Origin: Gorillibacterium timonense
GTDB lineage: Bacteria > Bacillota > Bacilli > Paenibacillales > NBRC-103111
Assembly (NCBI RefSeq): GCF_001457415.1
Contig: NZ_LN881723.1
Span: forward strand, 715,246 to 779,245
Length of the DNA stretch: 64,000 nucleotides
Reading direction: 5' to 3'
Under the pieces are notes generated by a model, which was not told the DNA's origin, searched no databases, and saw nothing but the letters and a program-made list of their open reading frames with translations. Positions 33,697 to 44,003 of this stretch are shown piece by piece (the first letter of the stretch is position 1; every line of letters begins with the position of its first letter). The position numbers and the translations under genes are program-made.

Positions 33697-35070
33697 TTAT
33701 TTGTTGCGCAGCCAGGACGCGAGGCCGTCCGCCGCCTTCCAGATATCTCCTGCTCCCATCGTCAGCACCAGATCGCCGCTTTCGACATGCTCCTTCAAGT
33801 ATTCCAGCACGCCTTCCTTCGTCGGGATATGCCGCGCATTGGCGTTGCTGTTCTGACGGATCAGCTCCACCAGCTTGGCGGAGGTAATGCCTTCGATCTG
33901 CTTCTCTCCGGCAGGGCTGTAGATGTCGGTGATGATCACCTCATCCGCTTCGGGAAACGCACGGCTAAATTGCTCGAAGAGAAAGTACGTGCGCGTGTAG
34001 CGCTGCGGTTGAAACACCGCCACGATCCGCTTGCCGGTCGCTTTGGCGGCGCTGATCGTCGCCTGGATTTCCGTCGGGTGGTGAGCGTAGTCATCGATCA
34101 CCAATATTCCGTCGGTATCGCCCAACACCTGAAACCGCCGCTTAGCGCCACGGAAGTCAACAATGGCATCCGCGACTTGTTCGAACGTCAGGCCTGCCTG
34201 CTGACAGACAATGAGCGTGGCGAGTGCATTGTATACATTATGTTTTCCCGGAACCGATAAGACGATCGTCCCGAGCCGTTGTCCGTTATGGCGAACCTCG
34301 AATGAGCTTTTGCGGTCTCCAAGCTCAAGCTCATGAGCAGTATATTCGGCGTCATGGTCGATTCCATAGGTGATGGCCTTCTCTCCCAGCTCCGGCAGGA
34401 GCGCTTGCAGATGGACATCATCCGCGCAAACGACCGCCTTGCCGCCGTCTTTGACCTGGCTGAGGAATTTGCGATAGGCTTGTTTCAGATTTTCAAAGTC
34501 TCCGTCGTAATGCTCCAAATGGTCGGCTTCGATGTTAAGAACGACCGCCAATTGAGGATGATACTGGAGGAAGGAGCCATCGCTCTCATCCGCTTCGGCT
34601 ACGACATAGTCGCCCTTGCCTGCCTTCGCATTGCTGCCCAGGTTCATGACCTCTCCGCCGATAATGTAGGTCGGGTCTTGGCCGCACAATTCCAGTACCA
34701 GCGCCATCATGGAAGACGTCGTCGTCTTGCCGTGCGCCCCGGCGACGGCGACACCCTTGCGCTCATTCATCAGCCTGGCCAGCATCTGTGAACGGTGCAG
34801 AATCGGAATGTGCCGTTCCTCCGCCTCCCTCTTCTCAACGTTATCGTTCGATAGAGCGGTGGAGTACACAACCAGGTCAGCTCCGCGCACATTTTCGGCT
34901 TCATGGCCGATATACACACGAGCGCCTTTGGCGGCAAGCTTCTCGGTCAGCTCCTGCTGGACCAAGTCCGATCCGGATACTTCATACCCCATCTCCAGCA
35001 TCACCTTTGCGATGGCGCTCATACCGTACCCGCCGATACCGATAAAATGAACATGCTCTAATGGATTCAA
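33697..35070 (-). CDS. murC: UDP-N-acetylmuramate--L-alanine ligase
   Basis: 457 residues. Adds the first stem-peptide residue to UDP-MurNAc. N-terminal HFIGIGGYGMSAIAKVMLE nucleotide fold, ATP loop GAHGKTTTSSM, central EADESDGSFLQYHP, and C-terminal DDYAHHPTEIQ and FQPQRYTRT. Length and motifs are standard. Follows folC by 6 bp. Confidence 0.97.
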   Translation of the reverse strand: MNPLEHVHFIGIGGYGMSAIAKVMLEMGYEVSGSDLVQQELTEKLAAKGARVYIGHEAENVRGADLVVYSTALSNDNVEKREAEERHIPILHRSQMLARLMNERKGVAVAGAHGKTTTSSMMALVLELCGQDPTYIIGGEVMNLGSNAKAGKGDYVVAEADESDGSFLQYHPQLAVVLNIEADHLEHYDGDFENLKQAYRKFLSQVKDGGKAVVCADDVHLQALLPELGEKAITYGIDHDAEYTAHELELGDRKSSFEVRHNGQRLGTIVLSVPGKHNVYNALATLIVCQQAGLTFEQVADAIVDFRGAKRRFQVLGDTDGILVIDDYAHHPTEIQATISAAKATGKRIVAVFQPQRYTRTYFLFEQFSRAFPEADEVIITDIYSPAGEKQIEGITSAKLVELIRQNSNANARHIPTKEGVLEYLKEHVESGDLVLTMGAGDIWKAADGLASWLRNK

Positions 35071-35076
35071 GTGAGT

Positions 35077-36504
35077 TCACCAACCTTTTTCTGATTCGGA
35101 CCGATTCAGCACCCAGCTGCGCACATCGGAGATGAGATAAAGCGTCCCCGACACGACGGCAAGATCGCCTTCCCCGGACTGTTCCGTCAAGCGTTCAAGT
35201 GCGAGCTTCCATTCCGGTTGAACGGAAACCTCGAGCGACAAATGAAGCTCCTCCATCAGGCTCCGGGCCTTCGCGGTAAGCTCGGCCGCATCCAGCTTCT
35301 TATGATAATCGGGCTCCGTGAAGATCACGGAATCCGCCAAGGGGAGGACATGGCGCAAGAATCCGCTATGATCCTTGCTGGCGATCATTCCGATCATAAG
35401 GTGAAGCTTGCGGTAGCGAAAAGACTCCCGAAGAGCCGAAGCCAGCGCTTCGCCTCCTTCGGGATTATGCGCCCCATCCAGCAGCAGCCGCGGTTCCTCT
35501 CGGACCAGCTCCAGGCGTCCAGGCCAGCGAGTATGACGGAAGGCCGCATAGAGCAGCTCTTCCTCCAGCTGAACAGCGCCGTACTGCCGCAGAACCTCCA
35601 GGGCCATCAGCGCAACCGAAGCGTTTTTGAATTGATGCGGTCCGTTGAGGGATACGGGAACCGATTCGTAGGCTCGAAAAGGCCCCTGAAACGACATGCT
35701 TTGCTTCCCTGCCGCGGCTTCTTCCGGCCGAAACTGATACTCCCGCCCGAGCAGGTACAGAGTGGAGCGCTTTTCGCGGCATACGCCTTCGATGACGTCC
35801 AGCGCTTCCCTTTGCTCCACTGCACTGACCAACGGAACGCCGGGCTTGACAATCCCGGCTTTCTCTTCAGCAATGGCGGCGATCGTGTCGCCGATAATCT
35901 CCATGTGATCGTGACCGATGTTCGTAATGATGGAGAGGACCGGCGTCACGATGTTCGTGCAGTCTCTTCTGCCCCCGAGCCCGGCTTCCCAGACGACATA
36001 GTCCGGGAACACCACGCGGGCAAAATACAGAATGGCAATCGTCGTCACCAGCTCAAACATGGTTGGAGCGCCTTGCTCCGTTTCCTCCATTTCGTCGGCG
36101 AGAGGCTTCACCAGATTGGTGAGCCGAAGGAGAACTTCCTCCGGGATATCGCGTCCGTTGTACTGCAGGCGGTTCGTAAATTTCACGATATAAGGCGATG
36201 TGAACGTGCCCACATCATACCCGTTTCGCAGGAGCGCTTCCGTTAAGAAAGCGCAAGTGGAGCCCTTGCCGTTCGTACCGGCCACATGAATGAAGCGCAG
36301 CCGGCGCTCGGGATGGTCCAGGAGCTCCATCAACCGTTCCATTCTCCCAAGTCCTTGGCGTATGCCGTGAAGAGGCACCTGGCTGTTGATCCAGTCGACA
36401 GCCTCCTCGTAGGTCTTGAACGGAGCGGCTTCCCCGGACTTTTCCAAGGGAGAGCCGCCGTTATCGATCCTGTCCGGCGCATCCAATCTAGATCCGGTCA
36501 TCAT
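35077..36504 (-). CDS. folC: Bifunctional folylpolyglutamate/dihydrofolate synthase
   Basis: 475 residues. Adds glutamates to folates and may form dihydrofolate. Mur-ligase fold: HVAGTNGKGSTCAFL (ATP loop), SPYIVKFTNRLQYNG, WEAGLGGRRDCTN, ITNIGHDHMEIIG, and LLLDGAHNPEG. The start is taken at 36504 (MMTGSR) with AAAGG 9 nt upstream; ATGs at 36513 and farther out lack a well-placed site. The N-terminal ~30 residues before the fold are non-conserved and Ser/Gly-rich. Between valS and murC. Confidence 0.93.
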   Translation of the reverse strand: MMTGSRLDAPDRIDNGGSPLEKSGEAAPFKTYEEAVDWINSQVPLHGIRQGLGRMERLMELLDHPERRLRFIHVAGTNGKGSTCAFLTEALLRNGYDVGTFTSPYIVKFTNRLQYNGRDIPEEVLLRLTNLVKPLADEMEETEQGAPTMFELVTTIAILYFARVVFPDYVVWEAGLGGRRDCTNIVTPVLSIITNIGHDHMEIIGDTIAAIAEEKAGIVKPGVPLVSAVEQREALDVIEGVCREKRSTLYLLGREYQFRPEEAAAGKQSMSFQGPFRAYESVPVSLNGPHQFKNASVALMALEVLRQYGAVQLEEELLYAAFRHTRWPGRLELVREEPRLLLDGAHNPEGGEALASALRESFRYRKLHLMIGMIASKDHSGFLRHVLPLADSVIFTEPDYHKKLDAAELTAKARSLMEELHLSLEVSVQPEWKLALERLTEQSGEGDLAVVSGTLYLISDVRSWVLNRSESEKGW

Positions 36505-36598
36505 CCGTCGCATCCTTTTTATATATATGAAGCTTTCCCTGAGTTCGGTCCGTTTTTTCAAGAGCGATCAAACGGAAATCACTCGGAGCGACTGCTCC

Positions 36599-39280
36599 TT
36601 ACGCTTGAAGCTCTTCGAGCCTTGCGGCGACCTTGCCGCGTTTCTCGGCGTAGTCCGCCAGCTTGGCTTTTTCCTCGTCGATCACTTTGGCCGGCGCCTT
36701 GGAGACAAAGCCTTCGTTCGCCAGCTTCTTCTCGATTCGCTCGACTTCTCCTTGCAGCGTGGCGAGCTCCTTCGTAAGGCGCGCGACTTCCTGCGCGATG
36801 TCGATCAGACCCGACAGCGGCAGATAAAGCTCAGCCCCCGTAACGACAGCGCTCATCGCCTTGTCTGGAGCGGAGAGCGATAGGCCGATCTCGAAGGTAT
36901 TCGTCCCGCAGAAGCGGCGCAGATAATCAGCGTTGCGCTCCAGAATGTCCGCATTGTCGGCGTCGGCCGGACGAACGAGCAGGTCGATCTTCTTGCTCAT
37001 CGGCACGTTCACTTCCGCCCGGATATTGCGGACGGCGCGAATGGCTCCCATGAGCAGCTCCATCTCGCGAACCGCATCGTCCGCAACAAAAGCCGGATCG
37101 TAAACCGGCCATGCTGCGAGAGTAAGGGTCTCTCCTTCATGCGGCAGGTGCTGCCAAATTTCCTCTGTGAGGAACGGCATGAAGGGATGCAGAAGCCGGA
37201 GGGTGCGATCGAGCACATAGGCAAGGACGGAACGGGTCGCCGCTTTTGCTTCCTCGTCCTGGCCGTACAGAGAAAGCTTGCTGAATTCGATGTACCAGTC
37301 ACACAGGTCATCCCAGATAAAATTATACAGGACGCGGCCGGTTTCACCAAACTCATAGGCATCGATCAATCGGGTCACATCGCTAGCTGTCTCGTTCAGG
37401 CGATGCAGAATCCAGCGGTCGGCGGTTCCGAGCTTCCCGGTCAAGGAGATTTCCTCTGCCTTGAGGTCGCCCAGGTTCATCCGCACGAAGCGGGAGGCAT
37501 TCCAGATCTTGTTGGCGAAGTTGCGGGCCTGCTCTACGCGCTCGATGCGGAAGCGCAGATCTTGCCCGGGCGTGATTCCGGTCGATAGCATGTAGCGCAT
37601 CGCATCGGCTCCGTACTGCTCGATGACCTCGAGTGGATCGACGCCGTTGCCAAGGGATTTGGACATTTTGCGGCCCTCGGAATCGCGAACGAGCCCGTGG
37701 ATGAGCGCGTGCTCAAACGGCTTTTGGCCGGTGAACTCGATCGAACTGAAGATCATCCGGGATACCCAGAACGGGATGATGTCGTAGCCCGTCACCAGCG
37801 CCTGAGTAGGGAAATATCGGTTCAGGTCCGCCGTTTGCTTCGGCCAGCCGAGCGTAGAGAACGGCCAGAGCGCGGAGCTGAACCAGGTGTCCAGGACATC
37901 CTCATCCTGCCGAAGCTTTGCGCTGCCGCATTTCGGACAAGTTGTCAGATCTTCACGGGAAACGTGCATGTCGCCGCATTCCTCACAATACCAAGCTGGA
38001 ACGCGGTGTCCCCACCACAGCTGACGGGAGATGCACCAGTCGCGAATATTTTCCATCCAGTGCAGGAAAGTCCGCTCGAAGCGGTCGGGGTAGAAGACCG
38101 GCCCGTTGCCCGAAGTCTGGGCGGCGATGGCGGCATCCGCCAGCGGCTTCATCTTGACGAACCACTGCGTGGACAGATACGGCTCGACAACCGCGCCGGA
38201 GCGCTCACTGTGGCCGACCTGGTGAAGATGCTCCTCAATCTTGACCAGCACGCCCGCTTCCTTCAGATCCTCAACCAGCTGCTTGCGGCAGGCGAAGCGG
38301 TCCAGGCCCTGATACTTGCCCGCATTCCCATTCATCACAGCCGATTCGTCCATGACGAGAATTTGTTCCAGGTTATGGCGTTTGCCAACTTCAAAGTCGT
38401 TCGGGTCGTGGGCGGGCGTGATCTTGACGGCACCGCTGCCGAATTCCTTCTCGACGTATTCGTCGGCGATGATCGGAATTTCGCGGCCAGTAACCGGCAG
38501 GACGAGCAGCTTGCCGATCAGGTGCTTGTAGCGTTCATCCTCCGGATGGACCGCGACTGCCGTATCGCCCAGCATCGTCTCGGGACGGGTGGTGGCAACC
38601 GTAATCGAGCCGCTTCCGTCCTTCAAGGGATAGCGCAGGTGATAGAGCGCGCCTTGAACTTCCTTGTATTCCACTTCGATATCCGACAGCGCCGTCTTGG
38701 CGGCCGGGTCCCAGTTGATGATGTATTTGCCGCGGTAGATGAGGCCTTTCTCGTACAGCCGAACGAATACTTCCCGCACGGCTTCGGACAATCCCTCGTC
38801 CAAGGTGAACCGTTCCCGCGAATAATCAAGGGAAGCGCCAACCTTCGCCCATTGCTCGCGAATGCGGCCGGCGTATTTGTCCTTCCAGCTCCAGACCTCT
38901 TCGAGGAATTTCTCGCGTCCGAGGTCATAGCGGGTTACGCCTTCCTCGCGCAGCTTTTGTTCCACCTTCGTCTGCGTGGCGATTCCCGCGTGGTCCATGC
39001 CCGGAACCCAGAGAGCATCAAAGCCTTGCATCCGCTTCGTGCGGATGAGGATGTCCTGCAGCGTCAGATCGAGCGCATGGCCGATGTGCAGCATCCCCGT
39101 CACGTTCGGGGGCGGGATCACAATGGTGTAGGGCTTCGCTTCGGGGCGCTTGCCCGCTTCAAAATAGCCCTCGCTCACCCAAATGTCATACCATTTTTGC
39201 TCGGCGAGCTTCGGGTCGTACGTCGTTGGCATTTCATCCGGAGCGATTCCGGGAGCTGCCGTTTGCTGATTGTCGGTCAT
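36599..39280 (-). CDS. valS: Valyl-tRNA synthetase
   Basis: 893 residues. Class I synthetase with HIGH ([16 protein letters not shown]), KMSKS ([11 protein letters not shown]), an editing domain between them, a Zn-ribbon ([21 protein letters not shown] over two pieces), anticodon-binding domain and the C-terminal coiled coil typical of ValRS (about 825-893, [20 protein letters not shown]). The ATG at 39280 has AGGAGG 9 nt upstream; a frame 35 codons longer would start inside the T-box terminator. Controlled by the T-box leader just upstream. Confidence 0.97.
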   Translation of the reverse strand: MTDNQQTAAPGIAPDEMPTTYDPKLAEQKWYDIWVSEGYFEAGKRPEAKPYTIVIPPPNVTGMLHIGHALDLTLQDILIRTKRMQGFDALWVPGMDHAGIATQTKVEQKLREEGVTRYDLGREKFLEEVWSWKDKYAGRIREQWAKVGASLDYSRERFTLDEGLSEAVREVFVRLYEKGLIYRGKYIINWDPAAKTALSDIEVEYKEVQGALYHLRYPLKDGSGSITVATTRPETMLGDTAVAVHPEDERYKHLIGKLLVLPVTGREIPIIADEYVEKEFGSGAVKITPAHDPNDFEVGKRHNLEQILVMDESAVMNGNAGKYQGLDRFACRKQLVEDLKEAGVLVKIEEHLHQVGHSERSGAVVEPYLSTQWFVKMKPLADAAIAAQTSGNGPVFYPDRFERTFLHWMENIRDWCISRQLWWGHRVPAWYCEECGDMHVSREDLTTCPKCGSAKLRQDEDVLDTWFSSALWPFSTLGWPKQTADLNRYFPTQALVTGYDIIPFWVSRMIFSSIEFTGQKPFEHALIHGLVRDSEGRKMSKSLGNGVDPLEVIEQYGADAMRYMLSTGITPGQDLRFRIERVEQARNFANKIWNASRFVRMNLGDLKAEEISLTGKLGTADRWILHRLNETASDVTRLIDAYEFGETGRVLYNFIWDDLCDWYIEFSKLSLYGQDEEAKAATRSVLAYVLDRTLRLLHPFMPFLTEEIWQHLPHEGETLTLAAWPVYDPAFVADDAVREMELLMGAIRAVRNIRAEVNVPMSKKIDLLVRPADADNADILERNADYLRRFCGTNTFEIGLSLSAPDKAMSAVVTGAELYLPLSGLIDIAQEVARLTKELATLQGEVERIEKKLANEGFVSKAPAKVIDEEKAKLADYAEKRGKVAARLEELQA

Positions 39281-39309
39281 CGCGATTGCCTCCTGTTCCT
39301 TATGAGAAA

Positions 39310-39588
39310 AAATAAAAAAGCGCCTCATCCTCGTGAAAAGGACGAAGCGCTTTACGCTCTCCGTGGTACCACCTTCATTCCGCATCCGCCTGTTCAGGCA
39401 AAGACGCGGCGCTCAAAGCAGATAACGGCTGCCGCCGGCGGTTTGGTGATCCTCCCCGCAGCTCCCGGGCGACCTTCGGCGGCAACTCCCTGCGGACCTC
39501 CCAGCCGATGCCGGTCCGCTCTCTGAAGGGCTTTACTCCTGCCTACTCTTCCCGTTCCATGCAGATTTCATGATAAGGTCTATCTGAC
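39310..39588 (-). ncRNA. T-box riboswitch controlling valS
   Basis: Leader of about 280 nt. On the minus strand the antiterminator T-box GAAGGTGGTACCACGG (39361-39376) is followed by a terminator hairpin (AGCGCTTCGTCC with GGATGAGGCGCT, then TTTTTT). Stem I elements AAGAGTA and CAGAGAGC are present upstream, and GAAGGTCGC offers a GUC (Val) specifier. Uncharged tRNA-Val would stabilise the antiterminator and raise valS expression. Confidence 0.9.
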
Positions 39589-39594
39589 TTTCTT

Positions 39595-39623
39595 ATCATA
39601 TACATATTTGTGAGAGGAGTCAA
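39595..39623 (-). promoter_or_regulatory. Sigma-A promoter of the valS T-box leader
   Basis: Minus strand TTGACT (39618-39623), 17-nt spacer, TATGAT (39595-39600). Confidence 0.85.
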
Positions 39624-39672
39624 TGTTGCGGCCGCCCCTAAGTCTCAGTATGCCCAAAAGAAGAGGTGCTCT

Positions 39673-39837
39673 ATGCGAAGATGGTGGTGGAAGTTCCGGT
39701 TTACCCTGCAAGCCGCCCTGTTTCCGATCATCTGCATCCAATTTGTCCGAACGCTGTTGCTGCCGAATCCGCTCGATGTGTTCCTTCTCTTTGTCTTCTT
39801 CCTCGCCTATCTGGGCTTTCTGTTTCATGTCTATTAA
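39673..39837 (+). CDS. Small membrane protein (54 residues)
   Basis: 54 residues starting MRRWWWKFRFTLQAALF, with two hydrophobic segments (about 10-30 and 34-54) separated by LPNPLDV. AGAGG lies 6 nt before the ATG at 39673, which supports translation; longer frames from 39610 lack such a site. It lies between the valS promoter and the cobalamin riboswitch and is transcribed toward metE. I recognise no family; the aromatic, basic N-terminus and two-helix hairpin are the only features. Function unknown. Confidence 0.55.
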   Translation: MRRWWWKFRFTLQAALFPIICIQFVRTLLLPNPLDVFLLFVFFLAYLGFLFHVY

Positions 39838-39867
39838 GAAAGAGCAAGCCCTCATGCTCGATTTCTA

Positions 39868-39897
39868 TTGCGCCTGCATTCCGCTCTCCTGTATAAT
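39868..39897 (+). promoter_or_regulatory. Sigma-A promoter of the metE riboswitch transcript
   Basis: TTGCGC (39868-39873), 18-nt spacer, TATAAT (39892-39897). Transcription starts about 10 nt before the riboswitch. Confidence 0.75.
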
Positions 39898-39911
39898 CAT
39901 ACCAAACTGAA

Positions 39912-40100
39912 TCCTGTGGGAACAGGTGCTCCGGTACGTTTAACCGGAGCTTAAAAGGGAAGCCGGTGAAAAACCGGCGCGGTCCCGCCACTGTGAACGG
40001 AAGAGTCCAGGCAACACCGCCACTGGTCGCAAGACTGGGAAGGCCGCCGGATGGGCGCTAGATTCCGTGAGCCAGGAGACCTGCCTGTTCTGACAACACT
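39912..40100 (+). ncRNA. Cobalamin riboswitch upstream of metE
   Basis: Typical elements in order: P2-like pair (GGTGCTCCGG and CCGGAGC), AAGGGAAGCCGGTG, GCGGTCCCGCCACTGTGA and the B12 box GAGCCAGGAGACCTGCC at 40069-40085. It binds adenosyl- or methylcobalamin. The hairpin terminator at 40163 lies in the same leader, so bound B12 should shut off metE. That fits a cell that uses B12-independent methionine synthase only when B12 is scarce. Confidence 0.95.
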
Positions 40101-40162
40101 GTTTTTACCTACGGAAGATAGGGAGGTGTTAGAGTGGCTGCCTGCGTGAAGACCATACGGAG

Positions 40163-40207
40163 AGCCTCTTTATCCTACTCGCTTACCGGATAAAGAGGCT
40201 TTTTTAT
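40163..40207 (+). terminator. Regulated terminator of the metE leader
   Basis: 13-bp perfect stem (AGCCTCTTTATCC with GGATAAAGAGGCT, 12-nt loop) and TTTTTT. It is the expression platform of the cobalamin riboswitch. Confidence 0.9.
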
Positions 40208-40371
40208 GTTTCTTGTGATTCGTACCTTTGTGCGGCGGATCGTTCGATCGGATGAATCCCACCGGGATTGTCCGAGAGAAGGTCGGTTTGTGTCGTTTCC
40301 GTCATTAGGAAGCCGGGTATTCCGGTAGGATTCTAACCATTCATCTTCTATCCTTGGAGGCGTTACACTTG

Positions 40372-42663
40372 ATGAGAATAGCTAGCGGCAGCATCGGATA
40401 TCCGCGCATCGGAGCCGATCGCGAATGGAAAAGAACGTTGGAAAGCTACTGGTCCGGCAAGCTTCCGGCAGAGGAATTCGAAGAGAGGCTGAAAAGCATC
40501 CGCCTGGGGCATCTGCGAAAGCAGCGGGACAAGGGGATCACCGTGGTCCCCGTCGGTGATTTCAGCTATTACGATCAGGTACTGGACACCGCGGCCATGT
40601 TCGGGCTTGTACCGGAACGGTTTGCGTATAGCGGCGGAGCAGTCCCCCTGGACGTGTATTATGCCATGGCGCGGGGAAATGCGGATGCCGCCGCCTGCGA
40701 GATGACCAAATGGTTCAATACCAATTATCACTACATCGTTCCCGAGTTGAGCGGACGAGAGCCGGAGCTCACCGTCAACCGACCGCTTGAGGCTTATCGA
40801 GAAGCCAAAGCCGAGTTGGGCTTGGAGGGCCGACCGGTCCTGCTCGGCTTGCTCACCTTCCTGAAGCTCTCCAAAGGGTATGACCCGGAGCAGTTGGATG
40901 AATGGATCGAACGCCTACTCCCCCTGTACGTGAAGATCTTGACCGAACTGGAGCAAGAAGGCGTCCGCTGGATTCAGATCGATGAGCCGATTCTATGCAC
41001 CTCTCTCTCGGTACAGGACTTGGGACGGATTTACCACATCTATAGCGTGTTGAGTCAATCGGTGTTCGGCTTGAAGCTGCTCCTGCAAACCTATTTCGAA
41101 TCCGTGGATGCGTATAAGGCCGTCATCGCTCTTCCGGTTCATGGCATCGGACTCGACCTCGTCCACGATCGTGGTGATAACTGGGCCGCTCTAGCTGAAC
41201 AAGGCTTTCCTGCGGACAAGCTGCTGGCGGCCGGGGTCATCGACGGTCGCTCCATCTGGCGGACCGATCTCGCCGCCTTGAAGGAGAAAGTCGATCGGCT
41301 AAGCAGTCTCGTATCGCCCGGAAGCCTTCTCCTCCAGCCCTCCTGCAGCCTGCTGCACGTCCCCGTAACGGTGGAACGAGAAACCAAGCTGGAGCCGGTG
41401 TTGAAGGAAGCTCTCGCCTTCGCCGATGAAAAGCTGGACGAGCTGGTTCTCCTGTGCAAAGTCGTTAATGGGGAATCGTCCGCGGACGTACTGCTTCCGA
41501 GCCGTCAAGCTCTTGAGCGCCTCGCTGCTTCACCTGCCCTTAACCGCAAGCAGGTGCAGGAAGCATCCGCCTCGCTGGCAGCATCTGCGTCAGAGCCTGC
41601 CCGCCATGCGCCGTTCTCCGAGCGCCGCAAGCTTCAGCAGGAGAGATTCCGTCTCCCCCTTCTACCCACCACCACCATCGGCAGCTTCCCGCAAACAGCC
41701 GAGATCCGTCAGGCCCGGACCAAATGGCGCAAGGGAGTATGGAGCCCCGAGCATTATGAAGCCTTCATCCGGGAGCAGATCGAAACCTGGATCGGACTTC
41801 AGGAGGAGATCGGACTCGATGTCCTGGTACACGGGGAGTTCGAGAGGACGGACATGGTGGAATACTTCGGGGAGAAGCTCGCTGGGTTCGCTTTTACAGC
41901 AAACGGCTGGGTTCAATCCTACGGCTCCCGCTGCGTCAAGCCCCCTGTCATCTATGGCGACGTCGATTATGAAGGGCCGATGACGGTAACCGAAACGGTA
42001 TATGCCCAATCGTTGACCAACCATCCGGTGAAGGGAATGCTGACCGGCCCGGTCACCATCCTTAACTGGTCGTTCGTGCGGCAGGATCTTCCCCAGGAAC
42101 AGGTTGCCTATCAGATTGCGCTCGCTCTTCGTCAAGAAGTGGAGGCGCTAGAAGCTGCCGGCATCGGGATGATCCAGGTAGACGAGCCTGCCATCCGGGA
42201 AGGGCTGCCGCTCAAAAAAACACTTGCTGACGATTACCTGGCTTGGGCTGTTCGCGCGTTCCGCATCGCCACCTCCACGGTGAGAGACGATACGCAGATT
42301 CACACGCATATGTGCTACTGCGAGTATCATGACATGATCGACTCCATCGGGAAGCTGGATGCCGATGTCATTTCCATTGAAAATTCACGCAGTCACGGCG
42401 AAATTGTCGATTGCTTCAAGGAGCATACGTACGACAAAGGAATCGGCCTCGGCGTCTACGACATTCACAGCCCTCGCGTCCCTTCCATTCGGGAGATGGA
42501 AGAGCAAGTGAAGCAGGCTCTTGCCGTACTGGATCCTTCCCTGTTCTGGATCAACCCCGATTGCGGCTTGAAGACCCGCGGCCGGGAAGAAACCGTCGCC
42601 TCTCTTCGCAATATGGTACAAGCGACGCGGCAGGCGAGAGAAACGCTCACGCTGCACGCCTAA
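40372..42663 (+). CDS. metE: Cobalamin-independent methionine synthase
   Basis: 763 residues. Transfers the methyl group from 5-methyl-THF triglutamate to homocysteine. Two TIM barrels: the N-terminal one (GSIGYPRIGADREWKRTLES) and the C-terminal catalytic one (LPTTTIGSFPQTAEIRQARTKW in two parts). Zinc ligands are visible in HTHMCYCEYHD and in the C-terminal INPDCGLKTR. The start at 40372 (MRIASG) has GGAGG 11 nt upstream; an adjacent TTG at 40369 is possible. Controlled by the B12 riboswitch. Confidence 0.97.
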   Translation: MRIASGSIGYPRIGADREWKRTLESYWSGKLPAEEFEERLKSIRLGHLRKQRDKGITVVPVGDFSYYDQVLDTAAMFGLVPERFAYSGGAVPLDVYYAMARGNADAAACEMTKWFNTNYHYIVPELSGREPELTVNRPLEAYREAKAELGLEGRPVLLGLLTFLKLSKGYDPEQLDEWIERLLPLYVKILTELEQEGVRWIQIDEPILCTSLSVQDLGRIYHIYSVLSQSVFGLKLLLQTYFESVDAYKAVIALPVHGIGLDLVHDRGDNWAALAEQGFPADKLLAAGVIDGRSIWRTDLAALKEKVDRLSSLVSPGSLLLQPSCSLLHVPVTVERETKLEPVLKEALAFADEKLDELVLLCKVVNGESSADVLLPSRQALERLAASPALNRKQVQEASASLAASASEPARHAPFSERRKLQQERFRLPLLPTTTIGSFPQTAEIRQARTKWRKGVWSPEHYEAFIREQIETWIGLQEEIGLDVLVHGEFERTDMVEYFGEKLAGFAFTANGWVQSYGSRCVKPPVIYGDVDYEGPMTVTETVYAQSLTNHPVKGMLTGPVTILNWSFVRQDLPQEQVAYQIALALRQEVEALEAAGIGMIQVDEPAIREGLPLKKTLADDYLAWAVRAFRIATSTVRDDTQIHTHMCYCEYHDMIDSIGKLDADVISIENSRSHGEIVDCFKEHTYDKGIGLGVYDIHSPRVPSIREMEEQVKQALAVLDPSLFWINPDCGLKTRGREETVASLRNMVQATRQARETLTLHA

Positions 42664-42667
42664 ACCA

Positions 42668-42717
42668 AAAAGGAGCTAGCCCGCGCCATTCAGGATTGGC
42701 GTGGGGATAGCTCCTTT
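42668..42717. terminator. Bidirectional terminator between metE and spoVID
   Basis: Long hairpin (AAGGAGCTA-GCCC-GCGCCA with TGGCG-TGGGG-ATAGCTCCTT, small internal mismatches, 8-nt loop), flanked by A-run and T-run. Confidence 0.8.
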
Positions 42718-42750
42718 ATTGTGCCGATACCAGTCATTGCGGTCATGATC

Positions 42751-43923
42751 TCAGGAAGGGATGATGAGAACTTGCCCTTCGCCGACCTGCTGACCGCCCA
42801 GTTGGTTATAGAAAGCGATCTCGCGGGCGCTCAACCGGTACCGCTCCGCGATCTCTTCGATCGTCTCTTCCTTTTGCACGATGCAGATGCGGATTTTCTT
42901 GAACGCATTCCCTTCCGATTCCCGGATGAACAGCTTTTTCCATTCTACGGATTCCGCTGACTTAAATGGAACCTCCGCAGATTCGCCTTCCGGTAAACGA
43001 TTCGCCGCTGGACGGACGAGGGAATGCAGATGAGAAAGCTCGGTTTTGGGCGAAAACGCCACCTTGATCTCTTGTATGTCTTGCCGATCGTCCAAATCCG
43101 AATCGTTCTCCGCTTTATTGCTTGCGCCGTGAAACAGCGGAACCGCTTGCTCTTCAACAATGCCTGCGGCGGGATAAGGGTAGGATCCGCTGGTAGCTTC
43201 GGGCTTGTTCTCAGAGGAAGGAGATTTGGTCGACGTCGCTTCGGGCTTGACGATGACGGGATACAAGTTGTCCGGCTCTTCAAGCTCCTGCACTTCGGGA
43301 TTAACCTCAGTTCCTTCGAAGCCGACGTTTTCCTCGTTTTCCTTTCCTTTTGCCGCCTTCTCCACGTTTTCCGCCTGTTCTTCCTTCTCAGCTTTCTCCG
43401 TCTTCGCGGGCTCTGCCGCCTCCGAAACCTCTTCTTCTTTTGCGGCAGGCAGCTCCTCCGAACGAACAGCCGCATAGAAGTCCGGCTCCACTGCCGGTAT
43501 GTCGTAGATGAATACCGTTTCTTCGCTTAAGGCCTTCTCATCGGCACCGCCTGAGTAAGGAAGCATCTCCAGCCCGTGGAGAGACAGGACGCCCGTCACG
43601 TTCAGGCTGCGGTTCGAGAGCAGCTCCACATCAAACTGGTCGATCTCCACCCGAACATCCTCCAGCCGGCTGATTCGGTTTTGGGGCATGGTGATTTCAA
43701 CCGGAATCAAATGCTCCAAGGTTTGTCCGGGCGCGCCGCTGTCTCCGCGGTAGGCTCCACTTAGCCACAGATTTCCTTTTATCACCGCGTAATCCTCTTC
43801 CTCTACCACCTGGATGTGGGGAACGAGCTCGGCTTCCTCCAATTCCTCGATGCCGTCCAGCCCCTCCGGCAGATGCACCCTCTCATAGATATCGAAACGC
43901 AGTCCGGAACCTTGTTCCGTCAT
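42751..43923 (-). CDS. spoVID: SpoVID, spore coat encasement protein
   Basis: 390 residues. N-terminal beta-rich domain (about 1-150, GLRFDIYERVHLPEG, VIKGNLWLSGAY, LIPVEITMP) is characteristic of SpoVID. The middle (150-300) is a low-complexity Glu/Ala/Lys region (EKAEKEEQAENVEKAAKG). A C-terminal LysM domain (about 345-390, VQKEETIEEIAERYRLSARE) follows. In B. subtilis SpoVID drives the coat around the spore and binds SafA, and the safA-like gene is 40 kb upstream in this window. GGAGGAGG precedes the ATG. Located downstream of the hem cluster as in B. subtilis. Confidence 0.88.
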   Translation of the reverse strand: MTEQGSGLRFDIYERVHLPEGLDGIEELEEAELVPHIQVVEEEDYAVIKGNLWLSGAYRGDSGAPGQTLEHLIPVEITMPQNRISRLEDVRVEIDQFDVELLSNRSLNVTGVLSLHGLEMLPYSGGADEKALSEETVFIYDIPAVEPDFYAAVRSEELPAAKEEEVSEAAEPAKTEKAEKEEQAENVEKAAKGKENEENVGFEGTEVNPEVQELEEPDNLYPVIVKPEATSTKSPSSENKPEATSGSYPYPAAGIVEEQAVPLFHGASNKAENDSDLDDRQDIQEIKVAFSPKTELSHLHSLVRPAANRLPEGESAEVPFKSAESVEWKKLFIRESEGNAFKKIRICIVQKEETIEEIAERYRLSAREIAFYNQLGGQQVGEGQVLIIPS

Positions 43924-44003
43924 CCGTTCCTCCTCCCTCCCGAATCAAGCTATCATTTCCCTACCCATTATATGGATGACTGGAAGGGAGCATGCCAACT
44001 TTT

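Noticed and set aside
36599-39280. Extending valS upstream to 39385
   Set aside because: The extra 35 codons lie in the T-box terminator; the start with AGGAGG at 39280 fits the family.
37697-39526. 609-codon plus-strand frame opposite valS
   Set aside because: Antisense shadow of valS that also runs through the T-box leader.
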